Shown here in pieces: positions 18,893-28,222 of a stretch of 64,000 nt of DNA. Under the pieces are notes generated by a model that was not told where the DNA came from, ran no database searches, and worked only from the letters and a program-made list of their open reading frames with translations. Every line of letters begins with the position of its first letter. The stretch's first letter is position 1. The position numbers and the translations under genes are program-made. Origin of the DNA: Phycicoccus endophyticus (GTDB lineage: Bacteria > Actinomycetota > Actinomycetes > Actinomycetales > Dermatophilaceae); NCBI RefSeq assembly GCF_011326735.1, contig NZ_JAANCN010000004.1:62001-126000 (forward strand), in the 5' to 3' direction.

Positions 18893-21048
18893 CAGCCACG
18901 CTCCAGGTAGGCCGCCTGCTCGGCGTCGACGCGGGCCTGGACGGCCTGGGCGAGCAGGGGGTGGGCGGACAGGTCCGGGTCGGCCTCGACGAGGGCGAAG
19001 GCGTCCTCACGGGCCTCCTCGATGACGTCCTCGTGCTCGAGGATGTGGAGGAACTCCAGCTGGGTGTGCCGCCCGTGCTGCGCGGCGCCGAGGATGTCGC
19101 CCTCGCGCCGCTGGGTGAGGTCGAGGCGGGCCAGCTCGAAGCCGTCGCCCGTGCTCGCGACCGCGTCGAGCCGGGCGCGGGCCGGCTCGGCGTCCGAGCC
19201 GGTGACGAGCAGGCACAGGCCGGGGTGGCCGCCGCGGCCGATCCGCCCACGCAGCTGGTGCAGCTGGGAGACGCCGAAGCGGTCGGCGTCCATGACGACC
19301 ATGACGCTGGCGTTCGGCACGTCGACCCCGACCTCGATGACGGTGGTCGCGACGAGGACGTCGGTCTCACCCCGCTGGACGCGGCCCATGACGGCGTCCT
19401 TCTCCTCCGGCGGCATCCGGCCGTGGAGCGTCTCCACCGTGAGGCCGGCGAGCGCCGGCTCCTGCTCGAGGGCCGCGTACACCGCGGTGACGCTGCGCAG
19501 GGGCCGCGCGGTGGCGCCGTCCTCGTCCTCCGGGTCGGCGAGCACCGCACCGTCGCCCGCCTCGTCCTCGTCGCCGATCCGTGGGCAGACGACGTACGCC
19601 TGCCGGCCGGCGCGCACCTCCTCCCCGACGCGCTCCCATGCCCGCGCCAGCCAGCCGGGCCGGCCCTCCGGGACGACGTGCGTCGTGACCCCCGCCCGCC
19701 CGGCGGGCAGCTCGCGCAGGGTGGAGGTCTCGAGGTCGCCGAAGACCGTCATCGCGACGGTCCGCGGGATCGGCGTCGCGGTCATGACGAGCACGTGCGG
19801 CGGGGTCTCGCCCTTGCCGCGCAGCGCGTCGCGCTGCTCGACACCGAAGCGGTGCTGCTCGTCGACGACGACGAGCGCGAGGTCGTAGAACTCGACGTTC
19901 TTCTCGAGGAGCGCATGGGTGCCGATGACGATCCCCGCGTCACCCGACACCGCGTCGGCCATGGCCTTGGCCCGCTCGGCGGTCGACTGGCTGCCGGTGA
20001 GGAGCGCGACGCGCGTGCCGTGCTCGGCCCCGCCCAGCATGCCGCCCTCGGCGAGGTCGCCGAGCATCCGGGTGATCGTCCGGTGGTGCTGGGCCGCGAG
20101 GACCTCGGTCGGGGCGAGCAGGGCCGCCTGGCCGCCGGAGTCGACGGCCTGGAGCATCGCCCGCAGCGCGACGACGGTCTTGCCGGAGCCGACCTCGCCC
20201 TGAAGCAGCCGGTGCATCGGGGTCGCCCGGCCGAGCTCGTCCGCGACCGTCCGGCCGACCTCGCGCTGGCCGTCGGTGAGCGCGAACGGCAGCCGCTCGT
20301 CGAAGGCCGCGAGCAGCCCGTCCTCGCGGCCGGGCCGGGGCCGGGTGGCCTGCCCGGACACGGCTCGGCGCCGCAGGGCGAGGGTCGTCTGCAGGACGAA
20401 CGCCTCCTCGTAGCGCAGCCGCCGGCGGGCCCGCTCGACCTCGTCCATCGTGTCGGGGGTGTGGATGCCGCGCAGGGCCTCGATCCGCGAGACGAGCCGG
20501 CGGCGCTCGCGGACCTCGTCGGGCAGGGCGTCGGGGACGTCGTCGAGGACGTCGAGCACCCGGCGGACGCTCTCGGTGACCGTCCAGGTGTGCAGGTTGC
20601 CCACGGGGCGGTAGAAGGGGATGAGGTCCTTGCGGTCCCCGGCGTCGAAGTCGGAGAGCATCGTGTAGCCGGGATGCGCCAGCTGGTTGCGTCCGCCGTA
20701 CCGGCTCACCGTCCCCGCGAAGATGCCGCGGGCGCCGGGGACGAGGACGTGCGCGTGCGGGTAGGGGCGGAAGAACGTCACGTCGAGGTCGTGGCGCCCG
20801 TCGGTGATGACGACCTCGAGCATCGTGCCGCGACGCTTCTGCATCCGGCGGGTGTGCGCGGACTTGACCTCCGCGACGCCGACGAGCAGCTCGCCCGGGG
20901 TGACCGACCCGAGGTCGGCCTCGCGGGAGCGGTAGCGCCGCGGCCAGAACGCCAGCAGGTCGCCGACGGTCCGGATGCCGCGGTGGGTGGCGAACTTCTC
21001 GGCGGCCTGGGCGATGATCGGCCGCAGCGGGCTGGACTCGGTCGCCAC
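18892..21048 (-). CDS. recG: ATP-dependent DNA helicase RecG
   Basis: Branch-migration helicase that remodels stalled forks and Holliday junctions. The 718-aa protein has the N-terminal wedge/OB domain (about 55-150) and two RecA-like motor domains. Motifs include Walker A GEVGSGKT, VVDEQHRFG (DEQH box), TATPIPRT and VIEVGVDVPNA. Its GTG start directly abuts the stop of the upstream DhaL-type gene. Confidence 0.96.
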   Translation of the reverse strand: MATESSPLRPIIAQAAEKFATHRGIRTVGDLLAFWPRRYRSREADLGSVTPGELLVGVAEVKSAHTRRMQKRRGTMLEVVITDGRHDLDVTFFRPYPHAHVLVPGARGIFAGTVSRYGGRNQLAHPGYTMLSDFDAGDRKDLIPFYRPVGNLHTWTVTESVRRVLDVLDDVPDALPDEVRERRRLVSRIEALRGIHTPDTMDEVERARRRLRYEEAFVLQTTLALRRRAVSGQATRPRPGREDGLLAAFDERLPFALTDGQREVGRTVADELGRATPMHRLLQGEVGSGKTVVALRAMLQAVDSGGQAALLAPTEVLAAQHHRTITRMLGDLAEGGMLGGAEHGTRVALLTGSQSTAERAKAMADAVSGDAGIVIGTHALLEKNVEFYDLALVVVDEQHRFGVEQRDALRGKGETPPHVLVMTATPIPRTVAMTVFGDLETSTLRELPAGRAGVTTHVVPEGRPGWLARAWERVGEEVRAGRQAYVVCPRIGDEDEAGDGAVLADPEDEDGATARPLRSVTAVYAALEQEPALAGLTVETLHGRMPPEEKDAVMGRVQRGETDVLVATTVIEVGVDVPNASVMVVMDADRFGVSQLHQLRGRIGRGGHPGLCLLVTGSDAEPARARLDAVASTGDGFELARLDLTQRREGDILGAAQHGRHTQLEFLHILEHEDVIEEAREDAFALVEADPDLSAHPLLAQAVQARVDAEQAAYLERG

Positions 21049-22704
21049 TCACTCCACCCCGAGCGCGAGCAGGGGGTCGGGCTGTCCGCCGTCGACGACG
21101 ACGACCTCGACCTCGGGACGCTCGTGGCCGAGCCAGGCCGCCGTCCGCTCGGCGAGCAGCGGGTCGGCCCCGGCGCCGGTGAGCAGGGTCACGAGCTCGC
21201 CGCCGGCGGACAGCAGCCGGTCGAGCACACCGCGGGCGGCCTGCTCGAGGTCGTCCCCGACGAGGGCGACGTCGTCCTCGACGAGGCCGAGGACGTCCCC
21301 CGGCCGGCAGACGCCGGCCCAGGTGAGCGCCTGCGCGCTGGCGACCGTCACCGCCCCGTGCCGGGTGGCGGCCGCCGCCTGGGTCATCGCGACGACGTTG
21401 GCGTGGACCGGGCGTGCGGGGTCGAGCACGGCGAGCGCCGCGAGCGTCTGGACGGCCGCCCGGGCCGGGACGACGTGGACCTCGAGCCCCTCCTCGGGTG
21501 CCGCCTGGGCGGCCACCTCGGCGGCATGGAGGGCCTCGGGGTCCCCCGGCACGAGGACGACGGACCGGGCGCCGGTGCGCCGCGCCGCGTCGAGCAGCCC
21601 GCTGGCCGAGGGCCCGCCCCCGGCCCCGACCTCGACGGCCAGGGCCCCGGCGTCCGCCACGAGGCCGGCCACCCCGGGCCCGGCGACCCCGGCGACGACA
21701 CCGAGGGGTGCCGGCTCCTCCCGCGGTCCGTGCCGGCGGGCGAGATGGGTGATCCGCAGCCGCTGCGGGGCGCCGGCCGCCAGGCCGGCCTCCACCGCGG
21801 CACCCGCGTCGTCGACGTGGACGTGGACGTTCCACAGGTCCGGGCCGCCGACGACGAGCAGGGAGTCACCGAGCCGGTCGAGGTCCTCGGTGAGCGCCTG
21901 CACCCGCTCGGGCGTGGAGTCGGCAAGGAGGAACATCACCTCGTAGGCCGGGCCGTCGGGGTCCTCGTCGGCCGGCGCCGAGGACGACCCGGCGTCCGGG
22001 CTCCAGCGCGGAGGGCCGCCGGGGCCGGCCGCCGTCAGCAGCCCCTCGTCCTGCGGCGTCCACGTGCCGCCGACGACGCGGTGCAGGGCCTCGAGGAGCA
22101 GGACGCACCCGGCGCCGCCGGCGTCGACGACGCCCGCCCGCGCCAGCGCGGGCAGCTGCTCGGGAGTGCGCGCCAGGGCCTCGGTCGCGGCCTGGACCGC
22201 CGCGGCGACGACCTCGAGCATCGACGCGCCGTGCTCGCACGCCGCCCGTGCGGCCGCTGCGGCGGCGTCGGCGACGGTGAGCATCGTGCCCTCCCGAGGC
22301 CGGGCGACGCTGGCCCGGGCGGTGGCGGCGCCGCGCTCGAGACACGCGACGAGCGTGGTGGTGTCGAGCACCTCGGCCCCGCGCTCGACGACGACGTCGC
22401 ACAGGCCGCCGACCACCTGGCCGAGGATGACGCCCGAGTTCCCCCGCGCGGACGTCAGCAGCGCGCGGCGCAGGGTCCGGCACTCCGCGACGAGGCCGGC
22501 GCCGTCCCCGTCGCCGCGGGGCCCGCGGCGCGCGAGGACCTCGTCGATCGCCCCGTCGAGGGTGAGGAAGAGGTTCGTGCCGGTGTCGCGGTCGGGCACG
22601 GGGAAGACGTTGAGCGCGTCGATCTCGGTGCGCCGGGCCGCGAGCGCGGCACGGGTGAGGAGAGCCCAGTGCCGGGCGTCGTCGGCGGTGAACACGTCGG
22701 GCAC
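21049..22704 (-). CDS. DhaL-domain protein, FakA-like fatty-acid kinase
   Basis: 551-aa protein with an N-terminal DhaL/DAK2 kinase domain and a longer C-terminal region, the architecture and length of FakA (fatty-acid kinase that works with a FakB lipid-binding partner). The nucleotide/Mg motif reads [15 protein letters not shown] (about 34-48), with Arg where Gly is usual (DGDTGTN). [12 protein letters not shown] matches the second DhaL motif. The C-terminal half has a Rossmann-like pattern. The GTG at 22704 gives the expected start. The DhaL-recG-rsmD-coaD order is conserved in Gram-positive bacteria. No fakB is seen nearby. Confidence 0.8.
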   Translation of the reverse strand: MPDVFTADDARHWALLTRAALAARRTEIDALNVFPVPDRDTGTNLFLTLDGAIDEVLARRGPRGDGDGAGLVAECRTLRRALLTSARGNSGVILGQVVGGLCDVVVERGAEVLDTTTLVACLERGAATARASVARPREGTMLTVADAAAAAARAACEHGASMLEVVAAAVQAATEALARTPEQLPALARAGVVDAGGAGCVLLLEALHRVVGGTWTPQDEGLLTAAGPGGPPRWSPDAGSSSAPADEDPDGPAYEVMFLLADSTPERVQALTEDLDRLGDSLLVVGGPDLWNVHVHVDDAGAAVEAGLAAGAPQRLRITHLARRHGPREEPAPLGVVAGVAGPGVAGLVADAGALAVEVGAGGGPSASGLLDAARRTGARSVVLVPGDPEALHAAEVAAQAAPEEGLEVHVVPARAAVQTLAALAVLDPARPVHANVVAMTQAAAATRHGAVTVASAQALTWAGVCRPGDVLGLVEDDVALVGDDLEQAARGVLDRLLSAGGELVTLLTGAGADPLLAERTAAWLGHERPEVEVVVVDGGQPDPLLALGVE

Positions 22705-22749
22705 GCGCCTCAGGGTAGCCCGGGGCGAGGGCGTGGCCGTCGGGCCGTT

Positions 22750-22779
22750 TTGGTGGGCTGGGTCGGGCTCGGCTACGCT
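22750..22779 (+). promoter_or_regulatory. rpmB promoter
   Basis: TTGGTG (22750-22755) and TACGCT (22774-22779) are spaced by 18 nt and point at rpmB, 73 nt downstream. This is a reasonable housekeeping sigma promoter for actinobacteria; no mapped transcript start is available. Confidence 0.45.
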
Positions 22780-22852
22780 GGTCCGGTTGCGCGTGCGCCG
22801 AGCGCCGCGCCCCGCGAAGACCAACACGACCGTACTGCACAGGAGATCACCC

Positions 22853-23047
22853 GTGGCTGCCACCTGCGACGTCTGCGGCAAGGGCCCCGGTTTCGGGCAC
22901 AACATCTCGCACTCGCACCGCCGCACCAAGCGCCGCTGGAACCCGAACATCCAGCGGGTGCGGGCCATGGTGGGCGACGCCGGTGCCACCCCGAAGCGGC
23001 TCAACGTCTGCACCTCGTGCCTCAAGGCCGGCAAGGTCACCCGCTGA
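22853..23047 (+). CDS. rpmB: Ribosomal protein bL28
   Basis: Small 50S subunit protein of 64 aa. [20 protein letters not shown] followed by [12 protein letters not shown] and a C-terminal [10 protein letters not shown] are diagnostic. Two CxxC pairs (CDVC, CTSC) make this the zinc-containing form. The GTG at 22853 has AGGAGA 6 nt upstream. It is transcribed alone and ends in a strong terminator. Confidence 0.97.
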   Translation: MAATCDVCGKGPGFGHNISHSHRRTKRRWNPNIQRVRAMVGDAGATPKRLNVCTSCLKAGKVTR

Positions 23048-23066
23048 CCACCGCCTGACGCGCACC

Positions 23067-23102
23067 GGAACGGGCGGCCTCCTGCGGGAGGCCGCCCGTT
23101 CC
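23067..23102. terminator. Strong hairpin terminator after rpmB
   Basis: A perfect 16-bp stem with arms GGAACGGGCGGCCTCC and GGAGGCCGCCCGTTCC and a TGCG loop begins 20 nt after the rpmB stop. There is no long T-run. It lies between convergent rpmB and thiL and could serve both. Confidence 0.85.
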
Positions 23103-23119
23103 CGCTGTCCGGGGGGCGC

Positions 23120-24115
23120 TCACGGCGGCGTGAAGTGGTCCCATCCCCGCGCGTGCGTCACGGCGCCGTCGACGGTGACCACCGGCCCGTCCGGGCCCGC
23201 CTCGGCCACCCGGCCGATGACCCTCCAGCGCTCACCGGGGAGGGCGCGCACGTCGGTGCCGGCGGGGAAGCAGGCGACCAGCGAGTGCTCCTCGCCCCCG
23301 GTGAGCACCTGATTCCACGCCTCCTGCGCCCCCAGCGCCTCGGTCAGCGGGCCGGCCGCGAGCTCCTCGCGCAGCACCGTGCCGTCGAGGTCGACGCGCA
23401 CCCCGCTGGCCCGGGCGATGTGCCCGAGGTCGGTGGCCAGCCCGTCGGAGACGTCGACGAGCGCGCTGGCCCCGGCCGCGGCGGCGAGCGGGCCGGACTC
23501 CCAGGGGGGGCGCGGCGCGAGGTGGTAGCGCACCAGACCGGCACCGGCCCACTCGAGCGCCGACGGGCCCGAGCGCAGCAGCAGCGCCAGCCCCCCGCCG
23601 GAGTGGCCGAGCGACCCGCAGACCGCGACGACGTCGCCGGGGCGGGCACCCGAGCGCAGCACGGGCTCGCGCCCCTGCAGGTCGCCGAGGGCGGTGACGG
23701 TGACGACGACGACGCCCGGCGGCCCGGAGGACAGGTCGCCCCCGACGACCGCCGCCCCGGCGTCCCGGGCGGCCTCGGCGATGCCCGCGGCGAGGTCGCG
23801 CGCCCAGGCCACCTCGAGGGCCGGGTCGGCGACCAGCGCGACGAGCAGCCCCGTGGGCACCGCCCCGACGGCCGCGACGTCCGCGATGTTCTGGACCGCG
23901 ACCTTGACGCCCACGTCGTGCCCGCTGGACCACTCGTCGCGCCAGTCGCGCCCTCGGACCATCCCGTCGGTCGTCGCCACGACGCTCCCCGAGGGTGTCG
24001 CGATCACCGCGGCGTCGTCGCCGGGACCCACGGCGACTGCGGGCCCTGCGGCGCCGTACAGCGGCAGGACGCGCTGCAGGACGCCGGCCTCGTCGAGGTC
24101 GCGCAGCCGTTCCAC
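23120..24115 (-). CDS. thiL: Thiamine-monophosphate kinase
   Basis: Phosphorylates thiamine monophosphate to thiamine diphosphate, the last step of cofactor synthesis. The 331-aa protein has GPGDDAAVI (about 29-37), TTDGMVRGRDWR (usual TTDMLVEGVHF position), AAVVGGDLSSGP, and a C-terminal VDVSDGLATDLGHIA and TGGEEHSL. The GTG at 24115 is preceded by a strong AGGAGG. It is divergent from the Lrp-like gene. Confidence 0.93.
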   Translation of the reverse strand: MERLRDLDEAGVLQRVLPLYGAAGPAVAVGPGDDAAVIATPSGSVVATTDGMVRGRDWRDEWSSGHDVGVKVAVQNIADVAAVGAVPTGLLVALVADPALEVAWARDLAAGIAEAARDAGAAVVGGDLSSGPPGVVVVTVTALGDLQGREPVLRSGARPGDVVAVCGSLGHSGGGLALLLRSGPSALEWAGAGLVRYHLAPRPPWESGPLAAAAGASALVDVSDGLATDLGHIARASGVRVDLDGTVLREELAAGPLTEALGAQEAWNQVLTGGEEHSLVACFPAGTDVRALPGERWRVIGRVAEAGPDGPVVTVDGAVTHARGWDHFTPP

Positions 24116-24244
24116 GGGGCCTCCTCCCCTCGGTGACGTGCCGACCACCGGCACGGTAGCGTCTGGAGCGGGCCTGCCGACCGGTGGGCCGACCGGGCGG
24201 GGCCGCCCCAGCCCCACCGGCCCGACGACCGAAGCGGAGCGCAC

Positions 24245-24478
24245 GTGGTCCAGGCCTACATCCTCATCCAGACCGACGTCGGCCGGGCGGCCGCGGTGGC
24301 CGCGACCATCGCCGCCATCGACGGCGTCGTCCTCGCCGAGGACGTCACCGGCCCCTACGACGTCATCGCGCGGGTCGAGGCCCCCACCGTGGACGAGCTG
24401 GGCCGGCTGGTCATCTCCCGCATCCAGGACACCGACGGCATCACCCGCACCCTGACGTGCACGGTGGTCCACGTCTGA
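24245..24478 (+). CDS. Stand-alone Lrp/AsnC ligand-binding (RAM) domain protein
   Basis: A 77-aa protein consisting only of the effector-binding RAM fold, without the DNA-binding helix-turn-helix. Features are VQAYILIQTDVGRAAAVA and TGPYDVIARVEAPTVDEL. Such proteins form small oligomers and may bind an amino acid; the partner is unknown. The GTG is at 24245. The same small gene is found beside thiL, ddl and DUF3515 genes in many actinobacteria. Confidence 0.9.
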   Translation: MVQAYILIQTDVGRAAAVAATIAAIDGVVLAEDVTGPYDVIARVEAPTVDELGRLVISRIQDTDGITRTLTCTVVHV

Positions 24479-24942
24479 ACGGCGGTCCACGGCCGAGAGG
24501 CGGCCGGCTCGCTCGCCCGACGGCGGCGCTCGGCCTCGCCGTCCTCGCGCTGTCCGGGTGCTCCTCCGCGGTCGAGGTGTCGCTCCCCGGGGGCCACACC
24601 GTCTCCGCCTGCACCGAGGCCCCCTGGCCGGCGACGGTCAGCGGGATGGCCCGCCGCGAGACCTCACCGCAGGACCCCGCGGTCGCCGCGTGGGGCGACC
24701 CGGCCGTCGTCGCCCGCTGCGGGGTCGCCGCGCTCGCGCCGACCGAGACCCAGTGCGTCGAGGTCGACGGCGTCGGCTGGGTCCCCGAGACCCTCTCCGA
24801 CGGCACCCGGTTCACGTCCTTCGGCACCGACCCCGCCGTCGAGGTGCTCGTCCCCGCCGACTACGACCCGGCGCCGTTGCTCCTGCCCGCCTTCGACGAG
24901 GTGGCCGAGGGTCTGCCGGCCAACGGCCTGCAGTGCCGGTGA
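24457..24942 (+). CDS. DUF3515 family lipoprotein
   Basis: 161-aa predicted lipoprotein, with a hydrophobic segment ending in the lipobox LALSGC. The mature domain has DUF3515 features: AWGDPAVVARCGV, TQCVEVDGVGWV and DGTRFTSFG, with several conserved cysteines. The function is unknown; the family is actinobacterial and typically next to ddl. I place the start at GTG 24457, overlapping the end of the RAM gene by 22 nt. A CTG at 24475 is the alternative, and no good ribosome site separates them. It converges on ddl with a 9-nt gap. Confidence 0.8.
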   Translation: MHGGPRLNGGPRPRGGRLARPTAALGLAVLALSGCSSAVEVSLPGGHTVSACTEAPWPATVSGMARRETSPQDPAVAAWGDPAVVARCGVAALAPTETQCVEVDGVGWVPETLSDGTRFTSFGTDPAVEVLVPADYDPAPLLLPAFDEVAEGLPANGLQCR

Positions 24943-24951
24943 CCGCCCGGG

Positions 24952-26076
24952 TCAGCGCAGCCCGGTGCGGCGCTCCATCGCGAGCGCGACGAGCTCGTCG
25001 ATGAGCTCGGAGTAGCCGATACCGCTCGCCGCCCACATCCGCGGGTACATCGAGCTCGGGGTGAAACCGGGCATGGTGTTGACCTCGTTGACGAGCACCT
25101 CGCCACCGTCGGTGAGGAAGAAGTCGACCCGGGCCAGCCCCTCGCAGCCGGCGGCCTCGAAGGCCGTGACCGCCATCGCCCGGATCCGCTCGGCGACCTG
25201 CGAGGGCACCTCGGCGGGCGTCTCGAGCCGGACGTCCTCGGCCGCGAGGTACTTGGCCTCGAAGTCGTAGAAGTCGTGGTTGGCGACGACGACGCACTCC
25301 CCGAGCTCGCTCGTGCGCGGGTCGTCGGTTCCGCGCCCCTCGAGGACACCGCACTCGATCTCCCGCCCGAGGACACCTTGCTCGACGACCACCTTGGGGT
25401 CGTGCTCGCGGGCGGACTCGACGGCCGCCTCGAGGTCGTCCATCGAGCCCACCTTGACGATGCCGAGGCTCGAGCCCGCCCGGGCCGGCTTGACGAAGAC
25501 CGGCAGGGTGAGCGCACCGACCGCCTCCATCGCGGCCGCCCGGTCGCGGCGCCACTCCCGGTCGGTGATGACGACGTACGGGCCCACGGGCAGCCCGGCG
25601 GCGGCGAGGACGGTCTTCATCATCGCCTTGTCCATCATCACCGCGGAGGCTGCGACGCCGGAGCCCACGTAGCGGACGTCGGCGAGGTCGAGCAGGCCCT
25701 GGATGGTGCCGTCCTCCCCGAACGGCCCGTGGAGCAGCGGGAAGACGACGTCGACCTCGCCGAGGGTGCGTGGCGGCTGCCCGGGCTCGTGAACGACGAG
25801 GGTGCGGTCGGTCGCCGACGTCGGGACGATGACGCTCGCCGAGCCACCGTCGACCTCCGGCTCGTGGCCCGGCGCGAGCCGCAGCGGCTCGGGGTCGTCG
25901 GCCGCGAGCACCCAGTGCCCGTCCTTGGCGATCCCGACGGGCACGACCTCGTAGCGGTCGCGGTCGAGCGCCTCGAGGACGCTGGCGGCCGTGGCGCAGG
26001 AGACGGCGTGCTCGGAGGAACGGCCCCCGAAGACGAGGGCGACCCGGATCTTGTCGGCGCGGCTGTGGTCGGTCAT
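24952..26076 (-). CDS. ddl: D-alanine--D-alanine ligase
   Basis: Makes the D-Ala-D-Ala dipeptide for peptidoglycan precursors in the cytoplasm. The 374-aa ATP-grasp protein has RVALVFGGRSSEHAVSC (about 10-26), HGPFGEDGTIQGLLD, KPARAGSSLGI, and the metal/substrate region NEVNTMPGFTPSSMYP near 328-343. The Ser-Met-Tyr-Pro ending of this motif fits a D-Ala-D-Ala rather than D-lactate ligase. The ATG is at 26076, divergent from the PLP enzyme. Confidence 0.96.
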   Translation of the reverse strand: MTDHSRADKIRVALVFGGRSSEHAVSCATAASVLEALDRDRYEVVPVGIAKDGHWVLAADDPEPLRLAPGHEPEVDGGSASVIVPTSATDRTLVVHEPGQPPRTLGEVDVVFPLLHGPFGEDGTIQGLLDLADVRYVGSGVAASAVMMDKAMMKTVLAAAGLPVGPYVVITDREWRRDRAAAMEAVGALTLPVFVKPARAGSSLGIVKVGSMDDLEAAVESAREHDPKVVVEQGVLGREIECGVLEGRGTDDPRTSELGECVVVANHDFYDFEAKYLAAEDVRLETPAEVPSQVAERIRAMAVTAFEAAGCEGLARVDFFLTDGGEVLVNEVNTMPGFTPSSMYPRMWAASGIGYSELIDELVALAMERRTGLR

Positions 26077-26112
26077 CGCCCGCGACTCTAGCCGCCCCTA
26101 CGCTGGGCCCTC

Positions 26113-27213
26113 GTGACCGACGGCCCCTCCCCCCGCCCCGACGACCTCTCCCCGGCGACCCGGCTCGTCGCCCTCGGTCGCGAGCCCGCGGCGCCGGGCG
26201 CCCAGGTGGGCGCACCGCTCGTGCTCACCTCGACCTACCACGCCGACGGCGAGGTCGCCTACGGTCGGGGAGGCAACCCGACGTGGTCGGCGCTCGAGGA
26301 GGCCGTGGGCTCGCTCGAGGGCGGTGACGCACTCGTCCTCGCCTCCGGGATGGCGGCGGTCAGCGCCGCCTTCGCGCTGCTCCCCCACGGCGGGACGGTC
26401 GTCGTCCCGTCGGCGGCCTACAACGGCGTGATGGCGACCGTCGCCGACCTCGAGGCGAGCGGCGGTGCCACGGTGCGCCGGGTCGACGTCGCCGACACCG
26501 CCGCGGTGACCGCCGCCCTGGACGGCGCGGACCTGCTGTGGCTGGAGTCCCCCACCAACCCCCTGCTCGAGGTCGCGGACCTGCCGGCGGTGTGCGCCGC
26601 GGCCCGCGCACGGGGGGTGCTGAGCGTCGTCGACAACACCTTCGCCACGCCGCTGCTCCAGCGCCCGCTCGAGGTCGGGGCCGACGTCGTGGTGCACTCG
26701 GCGACGAAGTACCTCGCCGGGCACAGCGACGTCCTGCTCGGCGTCGTCGTCACCGCGCCGACCGCCGCGGGCCGCGCGCTGCGGGCACGGCTGCAGCGGC
26801 ACCGGCTGCTCCACGGCGGGGTGGCCGGTCCGATGGAGGCGTGGCTCGCCCTGCGGGGGCTGCGGACGCTGCACCTGCGGCTCGAGCGCGCCTGCGCCAA
26901 CGCCGCCGAGCTCGCGCGGCGGCTCGCCGGGCACGGGGCGGTCACCCGGGTCCGCTACCCGGGCCTCGGGGCGGTCGTCAGCATCGAGGTGGTCGGCGGC
27001 GCGCCGGGGGCCGAGCGGGTGGCCGCCGCGACCCGGCTGTGGGTGCACGCGACGAGCCTGGGCGGGGTCGAGAGCCTCCTGGAGCGACGTCGCCGGCAGC
27101 CGAACGAGCCGGCCGAGGTGCCGGAGGAGCTGCTGCGGCTGTCGGTCGGCGTCGAGGACGTCGAGGACCTGTGGGCCGACCTCGCCGCCGCCCTGGAGCG
27201 CGCGGCCGGCTGA
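26113..27213 (+). CDS. Cys/Met-metabolism PLP enzyme (cystathionine gamma-lyase/synthase family)
   Basis: Fold-type I PLP enzyme of 366 aa. The Schiff-base lysine is in VHSATKYLAGHSD, the cofactor Asp in VVDNTFATPLLQRPLE, and YGRGGNPTWSALEEAVGSLEG matches the substrate-binding loop. Members act as cystathionine gamma-synthase, gamma-lyase or beta-lyase; the sequence does not settle which. The GTG start follows a TACGCT hexamer by 8 nt, so the mRNA may be nearly leaderless. It converges on gpsA with a 10-nt gap. Confidence 0.9.
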   Translation: MTDGPSPRPDDLSPATRLVALGREPAAPGAQVGAPLVLTSTYHADGEVAYGRGGNPTWSALEEAVGSLEGGDALVLASGMAAVSAAFALLPHGGTVVVPSAAYNGVMATVADLEASGGATVRRVDVADTAAVTAALDGADLLWLESPTNPLLEVADLPAVCAAARARGVLSVVDNTFATPLLQRPLEVGADVVVHSATKYLAGHSDVLLGVVVTAPTAAGRALRARLQRHRLLHGGVAGPMEAWLALRGLRTLHLRLERACANAAELARRLAGHGAVTRVRYPGLGAVVSIEVVGGAPGAERVAAATRLWVHATSLGGVESLLERRRRQPNEPAEVPEELLRLSVGVEDVEDLWADLAAALERAAG

Positions 27214-27223
27214 GCGCGCCGCC

Positions 27224-28222
27224 TCAGCCGGTCTCGGCCTTGCGCGGCCGGGAGAGCAGGGCGGCCGCGACCTGCGCGGCGGTGCGGTCGTGCCGGATCA
27301 TCGCGTCGACCTGCTCGATGATCGGGACGTCGACGCCGTGGTGGCGGGCGAGGTCGAGGATCGCGGTGCTCGACTTGACCCCCTCCGCGGTCTGCCGGGT
27401 GTGTGCCACGACCTGCTCGACCGACATCCCCTGCCCGAGCCGCACCCCGAAGGAGTGGTTGCGCGAGAGCGGGGACATGCACGTCGCGATGAGGTCACCC
27501 ACGCCCGCCAGGCCGGCGAAGGTCACCTCCTCGCCGCCGAGGGCGCTGCCGAGGCGCATCGTCTCGGCCAGCCCCCGGGTGATGATCGAGGCCTTGGAGT
27601 TGTCACCCATCCCGAGCCCCTCGGCGACGCCCACCGCGAGGGCGATGACGTTCTTCACCGCGCCGGCGATCTCCGTGCCGACGACGTCGGTGCCGGTGTA
27701 GGGCCTGAAGTACGGTGCGGCGCAGGCGGCGGCGACCCGTTCGGCCATCGTGGCGCTGCGGGAGGCGACGACCGACGCGGCGGGCTGCTTGGCGGCGATC
27801 TCCCGGGCCAGGTTCGGGCCGGAGAGCACGACGACCCGCTCGGCCTCGACACCCCCGACCTCGGTGATGATCTGCGACATCCGCTGCGTCGTCCCGAGCT
27901 CGACACCCTTCATCAGCGACACCACGGCGGCCTCGGCGGGGATCACGTGCCCCCAGGCCTCGAGGTTGGTGCGCAGCGTCTGGGCGGGCAGGGCCAGCAC
28001 GACGACGTCGGCACCGGCGGCGGCCTCCGCGGGGTCGGTGGTCGCTCGCACCGCACCCGGCAGCCGCAGCTCGGGCAGGTACTCCTCGTTGACGCCCGCG
28101 TTGAGCTGCGCGACGACCTCGGCCCGCCGGCCCCACATCGTCACCGGGGTGCCCGCGTCGGTGAGGACCGCCGCGAAGGCGGTGCCCCAGCTCCCGGTGC
28201 CGAAGACGGCGGCGCGGCTCAC
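27224..28222 (-). CDS. gpsA: Glycerol-3-phosphate dehydrogenase [NAD(P)+]
   Basis: Reduces dihydroxyacetone phosphate to sn-glycerol 3-phosphate for phospholipid synthesis. The 332-aa protein has the nucleotide-binding FGTGSWGTAFA (7-17), the catalytic-Lys region AGAVKNVIALAVG (about 187-199) and a C-terminal helical domain. Its GTG overlaps the plsC stop (GTGA), so glycerophosphate production and acylation are coupled. Confidence 0.96.
   Translation of the reverse strand: MSRAAVFGTGSWGTAFAAVLTDAGTPVTMWGRRAEVVAQLNAGVNEEYLPELRLPGAVRATTDPAEAAAGADVVVLALPAQTLRTNLEAWGHVIPAEAAVVSLMKGVELGTTQRMSQIITEVGGVEAERVVVLSGPNLAREIAAKQPAASVVASRSATMAERVAAACAAPYFRPYTGTDVVGTEIAGAVKNVIALAVGVAEGLGMGDNSKASIITRGLAETMRLGSALGGEEVTFAGLAGVGDLIATCMSPLSRNHSFGVRLGQGMSVEQVVAHTRQTAEGVKSSTAILDLARHHGVDVPIIEQVDAMIRHDRTAAQVAAALLSRPRKAETG

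Noticed and set aside
18961-23058. 1365-codon plus-strand frame opposite recG and the FakA-like gene
   Set aside because: Antisense shadow spanning several confirmed genes.
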